From positions 186,001 to 250,000 of the forward strand of contig CAWZYM010000412.1 in assembly GCA_963966185.1 (NCBI GenBank): DNA of 64,000 bases, in the 5' to 3' direction. Source of the DNA: Rhabditoides inermis (lineage: Eukaryota > Nematoda > Chromadorea > Rhabditida > Rhabditidae). Shown piece after piece: positions 21,490-32,246 of this stretch. How positions within the stretch are numbered: position 1 is the first letter of the stretch; every line of letters starts with the position of its first letter. Under the pieces are notes generated by a model, which did not search any database, was not told the origin of the DNA, and was given only the letters and a program-made list of their open reading frames with translations. The position numbers were made by a program, and so were the translations under genes.

Positions 21490-22260
21490 GGAATTACAGT
21501 TAGACAGAACGAGAGTACAATATATCATAGCGATTCAATTTTATCGAAAAAAAATAGTAGAGTAGTTGTTGTTGTTGTTGCTATTGCTTGAATAGTTATT
21601 GTAGTAGTTATTAATGCTAGAACTGCAGTAGTTGTTGTTGCTGTAGTAGATGTTGTTACTGTAGTAGTAGTAGTTACTGTAGAACTGTAATAGTTGTTGC
21701 TGTTACAGTAGTCGTTGGTGCACTCACTCAATTCCGTTGAGTGCATCCGTTTCGATGGCACGCGCATCTCTCGCACGAGTCCAGGTGTTCGTACGCGTAG
21801 ATTCGATGTTCGTGCTCTAACCCCGCGCCCACGTACGCTGTCAACGAGAAGTCATTATGTTTCATAAAACAGCTCTATGATTCGTGCAATATGGACCGGA
21901 ATCGAACGGATGTCAACTAAACTGAGTGCAACAACGACTACTGTAGCAGCAACAACTACTACAGTAACAACAACTGTTACAGTAACAAATATGTACTATA
22001 ATAGCAACAACTAATACTGTAACAGCAACAACCACTACATATTACGGATACTACTCCTGCAGAAATATTTTTGATCGTTGGTAATCTAAAAGGGTACTTG
22101 GTACTTTTAAGAACCTCTGAAAACGTTATATTGTATGCACTGTCTAATTGTTACATTCCGATTTTCCGATATCCGTTAGATAAAATAAATGTTGTGCGCA
22201 AAATGTTTACAAATGCGTTTGTTTTGATCTTTGGCGCGCGTGTGGCGTGTGCTCGGTTCT
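21490..22260. other. GTTGTTGTAGTA-rich region; no gene seen
   Basis: 21555-21720 is rich in GTAGTTGTTG trinucleotide-like repeats, matching 33015-33190 in A2. 21935-22045 contains the complementary ACAACTACTACAGTAACA type. 21855-22260 has no match in A2 and forms the junction to A2. Confidence 0.6.
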
Positions 22261-22441
22261 CTTATTTCAGCGTTTCACCCGTGTTACCATTAAAATCTGT
22301 TTAAATCTGTTTTCATGCTGGTTTCTAGATTGACGTAGTCTCCTTCTCAGAAAAGGAGAACGGCGTGGCAAATCAGAGTTGCCGCCATTGGAGAGCGCAA
22401 GAGTGAAGAACGTGCGAGACGGTTCGAAAATCGTTTCAACT

Positions 22442-22602
22442 ATAGCCTGCGCCAGAGCGATAGTTTTCGATCTACCTCGCTTGCAGTTCGAAATACGGTT
22501 CCATAACCGTCTGTCTCTCTTGTTTTGCGCGCTATTGCCGAGAGCTGACTGTCCGTCTTCTTCTGATCTACCCTGCGCTCTACATTGCGAGCATAGAACC
22601 AT
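22442..22602 (+). repeat. Dispersed repeat R1, copy c
   Basis: Complete R1 (TATAGCCTGCGCCAG to GCATAGAACCAT), absent at the matching A1 site (near 12193), so it inserted after the block duplicated or was lost from A1. Confidence 0.75.
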
Positions 22603-23504
22603 GGAAAGATTGAGTGTTTGTGTGAGATTGACATGAGAGACAACACAAGAGAACCGCGAGTGAGACAGACGAAACATGTGCGGATGTGACTTGGTGAGTG
22701 TGAGAATGTAACGAGCGGCAGTTGTGCGAAAGCGTCGACCTCGTTGTCTTGACATGGAGTGAGCAGATGCCATTTCGGCATGGTTTCAACTTGAACAATG
22801 AAGAGATTGGGGTACTGACCAGCCGTACATTTTGTGTGCGAAAATGAGGTCGTTGGGCGTTGTTCTGCTAAACTGGTCAGACCCAATGTTTGGAGGCAAA
22901 CTTGAAATGTGGGCAATATTCATACAGGTGAAGCGGATTTGAGAAGCGGGAGAGTGTAGGTTTTGTATAGTTTCCACAACAAAAACAACTCGAATGCGTC
23001 CATGTGATTGGACAGACGATGATATTTTTGTGAAACTGAGAAATGAACGCACTTGAAGTCTTGAAGTGAAAAGCAGACAGTTTCGCACGTTAATAAAACA
23101 ATGACCAATGCGGCAGAGCGAGAAAAAAGTAGTTAAGTAGTGTGCGTAGGACTCGGAATGGAGACAAAATAAATGAACTGGTCTTCTTTATCTTGACATG
23201 AACTTTGTATCGGTTTTTCCCTCGCACAACAACACTTATTCTACATACTGTTCTGCTACTTACTGTATGGAATCGGAATCGTAAACGTTATTCATGAATA
23301 CGGAAACGATTCAAAACTCGAGGACATCTTACAGAAGCACATTCGCACCGTCACATAGTCGTTTCACACCCATCCGATACATTGGACACGTGTGAGTGGG
23401 TTACCACGGGATGCCTCGTTACGAACTGCCAGACAAACAACCTGACACTCGAGCAACACACAAAACACCAACACAGTCAGTCGAGCACTGCATCTTCTCC
23501 TGGC

Positions 23505-24131
23505 ATGCGCTCCTGTCTACTTCTAATCGCGGCTGCGGTCTGTGCGGTGAGTGCAAATGCAGTCACTTCGGAAGCTGTTCCAAAGGGTTTCCAGAGGATT
23601 CATAGGATAGCGAGGCTTTTCGAAGTGACTGGAAGTCATTTCTAGAGTGTTTCGAAAAGACTTACCGCAATTTGTGTATATTCTATTTGCTCACCAACAT
23701 TCAGTGATTGTCACTCATCGCTTCTGTGTACACCTTTCGAACAACACTGAGTGAGCTCGTATTTCTGATACCTCCAGCCATTTTGAGACACACTCACGCA
23801 GACTTTTGAATACGGCAGCCATTCACTTATCACTCTTGTTATTTTGATGTCAAACATGACGTTTTTAAAAGTGAAAATAGAAAATAACAAATATGATTGT
23901 TGAAAGCAGGTGTATCAGTATTTTCAAAAAAAAACACTTTTTCAGAAAGCCTTCCAAGTCACGTTCATTCGCCTCGAAGGAAAACAGCCCTGCTTCGAAG
24001 TTAGTCATTGCTTCACCTTCACGTTGTTGATGCAAACTTCAGGTTTTCCATCAAAACAAACCGGCAAACATTATCGCCAGAGAAACATGTGCGAAGGGTT
24101 GTGTGGGTGAGAGAGAGAGAGAGAGAGAGAG

Positions 24132-24192
<61 letters not shown>

Positions 24193-24955
24193 TTCAGATT
24201 GGACATACAGTGACAAAATCTGCATTGGAATCATCAGTGACGGAAGCCGTTGTCAGTTTCTGGGACCCCAGTGAGTGGGTGTATCATTGAAAATCAGTTG
24301 ATAGAGAAATGTTCTGCGAAGTGGAAATGGATGAGAACATAACAGAAAAAAGTTTTTTTTCGTAGATGTTTTTGTTGTTGTATGTATATGTTTTCATAAT
24401 GACTTGTAGTTTAATTCTTCAATAAGCACTGTGGGGTAGATCAGAGGAAGACGGAGAGTCAGCTCGCGGCAATAGCGCACAAAACAAGAGAGTGGTTAGA
24501 GCACAGTATCCCGAGGCCCGAGCTGCGCGCGAGGTACATAGGATGACTATCGCTTTGGCTGGACACATTAAACTAAAAAAAGCGAAAAGCGTACAGTGAA
24601 ATTCGTTACGAACACTCACTGCATTATTCGTGAGGTCGTGAAGAAAGTAGGCACAAATCGAAACTACCATAGAAACATGTTATGTCTCTTTTCGTACCAT
24701 GTCTCTAAACATGTCTCTGTTCACACCATGTCTCTAAACATGTCTCTATTTGTACCATGTCTCTGAACTCTGAACATGTCTCAACTCGTTTCTAGACCAA
24801 ACGTGACGGCGACGTGTGCTGATCAATGGATCTTCATTCGATTGCCCGACAACGCCGACTGCCCGGGAGAAGAGGAGGCCATCAAACAAGTGAAGACGAG
24901 AGTCGACGGGTACAAAGCCATGTCCAGACTGTCGAAACCCGTACTGCCGAACTGA
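23505..24955 (+). CDS. Small secreted six-cysteine protein, gene 1' (A2 copy), 3 exons
   Basis: Exons 23505-23546, 23946-24106 and 24796-24955 give 120 residues with the same junctions and phases (0, 2) as the A1 copy. Differences seen: Tyr to Cys in the signal peptide, Glu to Lys in exon 2 (TGKHY), Arg to Phe after DQW and Glu to Lys in exon 3 (EEEAIKQ), with two silent changes. All six mature cysteines, the NVT sequon and the stop are kept. Intron 2 is 689 bp because it acquired an R1 element. AATAAA follows at 24960. More replacement than silent changes hints at relaxed or diversifying selection, but numbers are small. Confidence 0.85.
24108..24190. repeat. GA microsatellite at the intron 2 donor of gene 1' (A2)
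   Basis: (GA)n starting inside the donor GTGAGAGAG of gene 1' intron 2; slippage here changes the 5' splice site context. Confidence 0.9.
24425..24560 (-). repeat. Dispersed repeat R1, copy d, in gene 1' intron 2
   Basis: Minus-strand R1 (GGTAGATCAGAGGAAGACGG...GACTATCGCTTTGGCTGG). Not present in A1 intron 2. Confidence 0.7.
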
Positions 24956-24959
24956 AGCG

Positions 24960-24965
24960 AATAAA
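24960..24965 (+). promoter_or_regulatory. Poly(A) signal of secreted gene 1' (A2)
   Basis: AATAAA four bases after the stop, matching the A1 copy. Confidence 0.6.
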
Positions 24966-26169
24966 GCGTCTTTGTTGGGATACTGAATTTTGTAGCGGAA
25001 AGCTAGGTGGGGATACTTCAAAAAAGTATGCTAGGCTCTTGCCAAAATACATATATATTCAGCTATTCTCATCGGAAAAAAAACCAACCAGAACGACACG
25101 GAAAGCGATTACTTTGATACAACACGATCTCAGTCACAGCAACACAGCACTCAATAAATCAATACAACCACGTCATCAGTACATCACAAGAACATCAGAA
25201 CAGCATCACTCACACACAACCTTCTTTCACTACCACAACAACAACACGGGAAGAACTATCCTGGAAAACACGTGGGCGGCTACCGTACTCTCCAATATCA
25301 TTGGGTCATACTTTTACTAAAATATGGTCAATGGGGCGTGGTTTGGCCAAACGCAACGTATGTAGTGCCATAGTACTTCTCCAATACTAAAGTACTACTG
25401 AAACTAACGAGCACTACTTTGGAACTACTGATAACTCGCCCTTCGTTAGTACTGCCATAGTAGTAGCGTTATTAGTACTACTATAGTACTGCCGGTTTTT
25501 TAAGAACCCATGATCTCGCAACGAAAACAATCATAGGCAGCGATTTTTTTTCAGATCAGCTTGTCTGGCCAAAATTTTTTTAACTTGTATTTACTATGTT
25601 TTGTTGCAATTTTTTGTCATTTTGTTCATAATAAGTGTTGATTATACAATGTGGGTAGTATACGAATGAGCATTATACTACATTGCGAATCGGCTTTTTT
25701 GTGTTTGCTTACTCCAATTACATGTTGCGTCGTTAAACGTACGCATCTGAGGTTCATCGGATTGGAAAAAGGGAGGGGCTCGGAGCTACACTGCAACGCG
25801 GGCGCCCGACAGAAAGAATGTTGATACAAGAATATTCAATTGCCTCTTTCTACAATAAATATGTAATTTGAAATGCGTTTTTTTGTTTAGTGAATGTATG
25901 CAAATGCAACATCGAATGAATGTACGTATGAAACGTTCAGAATAACAGATTGAGCTCATGTCAATTATCGAACATGATGACTATGGCAGTGCTAGCGTTG
26001 TACTATAGAACAACAAGGAAGGTACTATAGCAGTACTAATGGCCAAATTTTAGGACTGACAAAGGCGGTACTATGATAGTACTGAAAAACATAGCTACTA
26101 TGGCAGTACTTTGACGTGCACGATGTTCTGACAATAAAATCTCACAGGGACGATTTGTCATTCAGTTCA

Positions 26170-26477
26170 AGGGAGTGTACACTCTGAATTCCGAAGTTGA
26201 GTTAGCACCGGGATGTGAAAATATGTTGAAAACGACTCAGTTTTGTCAATACAACTATTTGCTGAAAATGTCTGCAAGTTGATGAAAATTGAGCGCAAAA
26301 TGTATCAAAATGCAGAAATTGGTGCCAATTGGTGCCAATTTTCAATGTTCAACAGAATTTTTCATCGACTTATAGGTATCTCCGACACATAGTTGCATTG
26401 ACAAAAGTACATCATTTTCAACACATTTTCACATCCCGGTGGTAACTCAACTTCGAAATTCAGAGTGTACACTCCCT
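26170..26477. mobile_element. 308-bp MITE with TTCA duplication (A2 only)
   Basis: Termini AGGGAGTGTACACTCTGA and complement, flanked by TTCA on both sides (26166-26169, 26478-26481). A1 at about 15558 shows the single empty TTCA. A lone similar end (GTAGTGTACACTCTGAGATT) occurs at 16754 in A1. Confidence 0.8.
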
Positions 26478-26797
26478 TTCAGTGTCTATGTGCAGTCTTT
26501 GCTGACAACAGCATGTGGCACTGCTAGTGTTGTGGCAGTTGTGGCAGTATGGTACTGTGATGGGTTCGCTGTAGTATCACAAACGTCGTGAAACACACTT
26601 CGTTGCGTGATTTGTGTGGTCGTTTTGAAAAAGTTTCATTTGTTATTCTAAAACAAAACGTTTTCTGCGAATCGCTTCACATTTGCAATGTGTTTGTAAC
26701 ATACTCGCGTCAAACGACCACGTTACAAACACAGAATTGGAAATGTTTTATTTGATCACTCGACAAACTGTTCAGTTTTGCCATCAAATCAAAACTA

Positions 26798-27058
26798 TAG
26801 TCGCCGCCTGGTGGATAGTTTCTGTTATTGCCAGCCGGGGTCAGTTGTCGAAACTCAGTTTCGAGCGAGAGAGGCCAGACAGCGCGGGCAAATGGTCGAG
26901 TGTCGCGCGGCCTCTTTGATTCGCAAGCCGGCTTCTTTGATCAATATTATCGTTTGAAAGCGCGCGCTTGCTCACGACTAGAAGGTAGATCGAATGCGAC
27001 TCGAGGGTAGATCGATTTTCTACCGTAATCTGGCGAACTATCTCCCAGAATAATATTA
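26798..27058. mobile_element. 261-bp MITE inserted at TA (A2 only)
   Basis: Imperfect 23-bp inverted ends (TAGTCGCC...GGATAGTT versus TAATATTA...AGATAGTT). Flanked by TA at 26796-26797 and 27059-27060; A1 shows the empty site AAAACTACGCGC. A second copy lies in opposite orientation at 40971-41236. TA targeting fits Tc1/mariner-type mobilisation. Confidence 0.85.
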
Positions 27059-27262
27059 TACGCGCTTGTTGATTATAAATCATACAAGTCACTTCATCCA
27101 CAAACATTTTATAACATCTATTCAGATACAGTTTTTCACCTCGAAATGAAAAAAAAAACAACGTTTTACTTCGTACCATCGGATATGTTAATCAAAAGTC
27201 ATTTACATACAAAATAGCGTTAAAATGCCACACTTTTGTGAGTCATTCGGATAGTTTTATCA

Positions 27263-27307
<45 letters not shown>

Positions 27308-27319
27308 GAAACGAGGCTG

Positions 27320-28427
27320 CTACACAGTCTGTCTCTTGAAGTGTTCAGTCTGCATGGCGACCTCTGTCTGTGCCTCCTCTTCGCTCGGACACGGATCAGC
27401 CAGAAACAGCAGAATCCACTGGTCCACACACACTCCCGGAGCGAGTCTGCAATCAAACACTGCCATCTTCGACTGTCGCAGTTCCGCTATCGATCTTTTC
27501 AACATGATTGTGTCTATACAACGACAAGATCATTGAATCCTACAGTAGGGTATTGGGGCTTCCTGGCTGAACCAGTGCGGCGCGAATCCTGACTGTTCAT
27601 GGTAGATGGGCGTGAACATCACGAAGTTACCAGTTCCGGGTGCCTTAGGTCAGTCCTCTTATTGGCTAGGCCGACAGTTGTTTAACTTGAATCTGCTGAC
27701 AAACAAACTTTTAAACCCACTGACCGAGTGCCGAGGAACTTGCAGTTGCTATCGTCGGAGATGATTCCAATCACCTCCAGACACTGCTGCTCGCCGTTCA
27801 GACGGATGAATGCCTAAATACACTATGGGGATTACGTTAGTAATGTTTGTTTTTGATGAAAATAGTAAAATAAGAAGATATAGTGTTCGGGCCCACACGG
27901 TCCCACACCGGGGGCACAGAGTGAGCCCGTCGGGCCCACACGGTCCCACACCGGGGACACTCAGTGGGACCGCCGGTCCCACAGGGTGTGAGCCCGAAAA
28001 AAATCAAAATCAAAATTTCAAAATTCTGTAAACGCAGATCGATGCGGAATGCTTTTCTCATTATGTATACAAAATTTCATGAGAAAATATTTCGATATGA
28101 TCTATTACGGGGCGCGGGCCCACTCGGGCCCACACCGGGGGCACTCGGGCCCACACTTTTGCTATTCCATGTGGCGAGTAGTGTATATAGGAAAACACTG
28201 TGATGCCTCACTCGAGCAGCCGGCGGCGCATTGATGTCGGTCGAACTGCTCCTTCTCGTCGTTCGACTGGATCACCTCCAGACACTGCTGCTCGCCGTTC
28301 AGACGGATGAATGTCGTGCGCTGCAACGACGTGTCGAGTCTTGAAAACTCCATTCCAGTCCGTCACGTTCTGTGCTGTAATGTCTACCTACCACTATAGC
28401 AAAAGGAATTATGAAATGGAAGAGCAT
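27320..28427 (-). CDS. Small secreted cysteine protein, gene 2' (A2 copy), 3 exons
   Basis: Exons 28427-28392, 28320-28212 and 27459-27320 (minus strand) reproduce the A1 gene 2 model at every junction. Exon 1 reads MLFHFIIPFAIV. Exon 2 differs by Thr to Lys (NDEKEQF). Exon 3 has CVDQWI, CPSEEEA and ends HFKRQTV. Predicted length is about 94 residues with six cysteines. Intron 2 contains a GC-rich insertion and a partial duplicate of exon 2. Conservation of frame across independent indels in the introns supports coding status; the exon 1 and exon 3 acceptor caveats are as in A1. Confidence 0.65.
27536..27650 (-). mobile_element. SINE remnant (A2)
   Basis: Short piece of the same SINE as at 16385-16620, containing GTTCATGGTAGATGGGCGTG, joined directly to ATCATTGAATCC. 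The A1 segment between these points is missing. Confidence 0.65.
27774..27812 (-). pseudogene. Partial duplicate of gene 2' exon 2
   Basis: About 39 bp identical to the first part of exon 2 (CATTCATCCGTCTGAACGGC on the minus strand), placed about 450 bp 3' of the real exon within the same intron. It lacks acceptor and donor. Confidence 0.7.
27813..28180. repeat. GC-rich insertion with GGGCCCACAC repeats
   Basis: Two clusters (about 27888-27992 and 28113-28157) of the unit GGGCCCACACGGTCCCACACC and variants GGGGGCAC flank an AT-rich stretch. Present only in A2, in gene 2' intron 2. Frames through it are repeat readings. Confidence 0.7.
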
Positions 28428-28919
28428 TGGCGGGGAGAGGCGCCTACCAAGACTGAACATGTTCACCCCTTCTTTTTACTTGAAACCGGTGGTCGGCGGG
28501 CACGTTGTAAGTTGTCGTCGAACTTTCAACTGTTGCTGAGAAAAAGATCTTCAATTCAAAAGATGCTCAGATTTGATGTTGCCTTCGGTCTCTTCAAAAC
28601 TTTGCCGAATGCCTTCGGAACACATATGTGATATGTATAACTGCGGTTCGAGTCGCTGCGATAAATACTTTCCAACCGTCTTCTTCGGAACACTGCCGAA
28701 TCTTGCCGAACACTATCTCTTCTAGCTATCTATCGTCTAGCCAATCCATCGAAACACCTGGGAACCGCATGAAAAAATCTGAGATGCTGGGTTCTGATCA
28801 TCTCTTGTTTCGCAACTTTCGCTGACTGATAAATCTCGCAATGTTATCATAACATAACTGTGAGTTTTCACACGTTTTTTTGCGTGTCAGCTGTGAAATT
28901 CGAAATTTTATTCTCATAG

Positions 28920-29145
28920 TCAACCAACCTTTGCTCCGGTAGTAGCCGCAGCGGTGTTGATAGCCTAGAAACCAGTGAGTTTGTCAGCTGATTGTGAGAC
29001 AGTGTGTAAAAAAGACAGTGTTTACGACTCTAATGCTCTGATGTAGCGGCGTTTTAAACCAGGAAAAGTGAACTGAACAGCTAAAGAAAGTGTTGTAATG
29101 TCTACCTACCACAATGACAAAAGGAATCATGAAATGGAAGAGCAT
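28920..29145 (-). CDS. Duplicated signal-peptide exon with alternative short 3' exon (A2)
   Basis: Counterpart of 18328-18553. Exon 29145-29110 reads MLFHFMIPFVIV then GTAGGT; the short exon 28964-28920 reads AINTAAATTGAKVG and stops. An AATAAA lies shortly after the stop on the minus strand (near 28905); A1 has lost it. The TGAACATGTTCA palindrome lies at 29172. Status as a gene, alternative first exon or relic is open. Confidence 0.3.
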
Positions 29146-29415
29146 TCGCGGGGAGAGGCGCCTACCAATAATGAACATGTTCACCCCTTCTCTCTGCTTG
29201 AAACCAGCTGCCATGGTGACTCTAACGTGGCCCAGCAAAAGTCACGTTTTGTTAAATGTGTAAAGTCAACATTTCACACACACTTCGTATTCACTGCTTT
29301 AGGCAATCTATTTGATGTATAGAAAATGGCAAACCGAGTGATCCGGGCGCGTTGCTAGCGTGATGTTTCTGCGTCTCTGTGAGGGTCGGCGAGTGAGAGA
29401 GTGAGAGAGAGAGAG

Positions 29416-29446
<31 letters not shown>

Positions 29447-29545
29447 TTGGTCGATCGAAGTGTGTCACACAGTAACCCGACATCACAGTCAACAACCACC
29501 ATTTATTAGGTTCACACACGCCATCCCATCATCCCAGTGGTGCAA

Positions 29546-29547
<2 letters not shown>

Positions 29548-29634
<87 letters not shown>
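29548..29634. repeat. TA microsatellite (A2, left part)
   Basis: Pure (TA)n; the right part is at 32449-32526. Insertions 29640-32448 split what is one tract in A1. Confidence 0.95.
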
Positions 29635-29637
<3 letters not shown>

Positions 29638-29639
29638 CA

Positions 29640-30263
29640 ACCAGCGCGGCAGCGCTGGTTGGTTTGTGTTAACCCTAGTCGCGCGCTAGAATCGGCAAAA
29701 GGCGACTGAACGAAAGGTCCCTTAGACTCTTTACGAGAACAATGTGATGCTGATAGATGTTATCAGGATGTTAGAAAATGGTTAGGTTTCGATTTTGGTA
29801 ACGCTAGCTGTTGTAGGAAGCGAGATACGCGCGCGCGCCCCCTGGGGGCAGGCAATCCCCCGTGTACGGAACGTTTTCTAGGGGGAGGGGGGTGGCGCGC
29901 ACCGGCTGCCCCCAGCAGACAGGAGGTGCACAATCCGCACTGCCTGTGGATTGCACTGATATCGTTTAGATCGCGTGCTCTGTCGTGCGCACAGTAGTGT
30001 TGTGGTTAGCGATTGCGCCCGTTGAGACACATGGCTCGAGTTCGGTTCCGGCTGGTGGCAACCTTTTTGTAATATATGATTTTACATAGAAATGACATTG
30101 GAATTGTAAATTTTCCCATCAGCCTTACCTAAACTCTTTTTTTGCAAATTTTATACAATTTTGGACTCAACAAGGTGGGTGAACTGTTGGATTTCTTTTA
30201 AAAAATGTTTTGTGGTTCATGTTAATGTAGATGGATTTATATGAAATCCAATAAAAGTACATT
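29640..30263. other. Insertion segment with a tRNA-like module; no gene
   Basis: Starts with a palindrome CCAGCGCGGCAGCGCTGG (29641). At about 29990-30062 a tRNA-like block shows GTGGTTAGCG and GAGTTCGGTTCC. A GC-rich stretch is at 29830-29920. No coding exon recognised. Confidence 0.45.
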
Positions 30264-30567
30264 CATTATCTTTTAAAAGGACTTCCGTAAGAGAAGAGTT
30301 TGTGTTACTCAACGTAATGCAACAAAAGCTCATGCATTTTATCAATCGAAATAGTACACAAACCTGCTCCAATAGTTCAACAAGTTATATATAATTGATC
30401 GGATACCGAAATCAATTTCCCGACATACAACATTTGCTCGCATTAGTTTTAATTGCAGAAAGAGCAGGTTTGTTTACTATTTCGATTGATAAAATGCATG
30501 AGCTTTTGTTGCATTACGTTGAGTAACACAAACTCTTCTCTTACGGAAGTCCTTTTAAAAGATAATG
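30264..30567. mobile_element. Hairpin MITE H1 (106-bp arms)
   Basis: Arms 30264-30369 and 30462-30567 are near-perfect inverted copies around a loop of about 92 bp. End CATTATCTTTTAAAAGGAC. Related to H2 at 48510-48887 through CAAAAGC(T/A)CATGCAT and GAGCAGGTTTGTTT. Confidence 0.85.
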
Positions 30568-30580
30568 TATATATATATAT

Positions 30581-30782
30581 CGTAATCGGATGAATAGTCC
30601 GATCCTTCTCCTCCCCAATATAGACCGAAACTCACATGATGTGCATGAGTTTATTCTGCGGATTAGATGGCATATCTCGCAGTCGGCCCCGCGCACTCCC
30701 GCCAGCCCGTTATATAGGCGCGGCAGGGTGGGCGGAGCCTCCCACAACACACAATCCTACAAACGCATCTACACACACAACG
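30581..30782. repeat. 202-bp direct repeat, left (LTR-like)
   Basis: Matches 32247-32448 with one mismatch noticed. Contains TATATAGG (30711) about 70 bp before its end. Starts CGTAATCGG and ends CACACAACG, not TG...CA. With its partner it flanks about 1.46 kb. Confidence 0.85.
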
Positions 30783-32246
30783 TCCCCCCTCCTTACAAGA
30801 TGAAAGCTCCGGCTCATCTAAGAACCGGGGTGGGGGAAGTGTGGGGGAGACGTCTCTCAACAATGTAATATCTAACGAAGGGTCTACACAACTATTCAAA
30901 AGTGAATCCGACTGCGCTATCTTTTTGTATCAGTCAATTTGTCAATTCGGGTCTTGGCTCGTGTTCTTGCTAGAGACACCATTGTATGCTACTTTGTCAG
31001 GAGGCCGTGTGGCTCTTCCTAGTACCCTGACATCTACTGTAAAATGGTGCGACACGGCTCACCGGAAGGGATTCTCTCCTAGTCGACGTGCCTTCGTGGT
31101 CGTTGCCTTCGTGGTCGTCGAAATCCCGGCGACAGCAGGCGGCGGACTCCATAGCGGCTCCTTGGCGGCAGAGAATAAGTGGTATCGGCGGGTCAGCGGC
31201 GCTCCTTGGCTGCGGCAGACGTCGGTGTGGCCAGCCTGTCCCTCTTCCATTGAGGCGGCTCTCGGCTCATCACATTTCCAAGTCTATTGTAGACTATTGC
31301 TCGATCCACTGCCCGGACTCCTGTGTCCTTGGGCGGAGTTGCGTCAGCGGCTGTCCGGCCCGCTTTCGACTCCCTGAGAGAGTCTTCTCCAATTCATCAC
31401 GCGCGGGCGCGAGCTGTCGCGTATTGGATTAGGGATGTCAAGGGGAGTTTTCAAGTGTTACGGATATGTGCTTACTGTATATCAAAATGAAGTAAATTAT
31501 ATGGAGTATTGAAACAGTATCATTTTAATTAGTTGTTTACTTTTATTTCCGCGTTACGCGCATCGAAAGCGCGCGGTTTGAGGGCGCGCGCGGCACACAA
31601 CTTCACAGAGAAAGGCTAAGCCACGCCCCTTTTTGACGTCATTTTCATAGGATAAAATCAATTTTTGTCAAAAATAATAGGTTATGACACGGTCCAGCGC
31701 CAAAAGGAAGGCACTACTAGATACAACTTTTTACGGCGCGTCGAATGGTGTATTCCGTTTGGCGCGGGAAGATGCCGCATATTTGTGCCATCAAAGCTCC
31801 GCCCACTTGACATCCCTATATTGGATGCGAGCAGCTGTCGTCTCCCTGCGCGACTGAGTATTGATGAATGTGAGGGTCGATGCGGTGATAGCGGGTTGCA
31901 GTGTTGTACTCGTGTCATCGATTTCAAATAGCAGCATCCAATGAAGCTATGTTGCCACGGCACGAGACGATTCGGGGACAGAAAGAAGGTCACCAGTCTC
32001 CTTTTCTGGATCGAAGGAAGCCTCGAGCGATGTTGGACTGCTGCGGCTGCGACGGCGGATCGAAAAGCGATGGAAGAACAGCTCGACGAGTCGACAGAAA
32101 CGAATTCAGAATGCGGCAACAATGAAATATAGTCGGGAATATAGAATCCGTTGTCGCAGGGCCGATAGGAATATAAAGGGGAGAAGGAACTGATGGTGTA
32201 GCGGTAGCAATATACGGCGAAAGTTCATTTCGAGCCGGGACATCCA
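30783..32246. mobile_element. Interior of an LTR-like (TRIM-type) element
   Basis: Flanked by the 202-bp direct repeats and lying within a (TA)n tract that is continuous in A1, so the whole 30581-32448 unit is a recent insertion. No gag, protease, RT or integrase motif is visible; frames of 178 and 146 codons have no recognisable motifs. A hAT MITE interrupts it. Terminal dinucleotides and primer-binding site do not fit a standard LTR element, so the class is tentative. Confidence 0.5.
31430..31818. mobile_element. hAT-type MITE, 389 bp
   Basis: Termini TAGGGATGTCAAG and complement, flanked by a perfect 8-bp repeat TATTGGAT (31422-31429, 31819-31826). The 8-bp TSD and the end sequence resemble hAT (Charlie-like) elements. 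No transposase frame. Confidence 0.85.

Larger units (their letters stand above)
12030..21850. repeat. Segmental duplication block A, copy 1 (A1)
   Basis: The order of sequence matches 22262-33325 (A2). Shared landmarks: start TTTCAGCGTTTCACCCGTG (12034 and 22265), secreted-protein gene 1, intergenic AGTACT-rich region, gene 2, the (TA)n at 18932, the GGTTACCGCGCGTCAGTTC segment, the CAGTAGTTGTTG region, and the end GTACGCTGTCAACGAGAAGTC (21835 and 33310). A1 carries a TTAA MITE, a truncated SINE and a 1.8-kb 8-mer array that A2 lacks. A2 carries several insertions absent here. Confidence 0.92.

Noticed and set aside
30841..31377. 178-codon frame in the LTR-like element as gag
   Set aside because: No zinc knuckle or capsid motif, and composition looks like chance open frame in GC-rich DNA.
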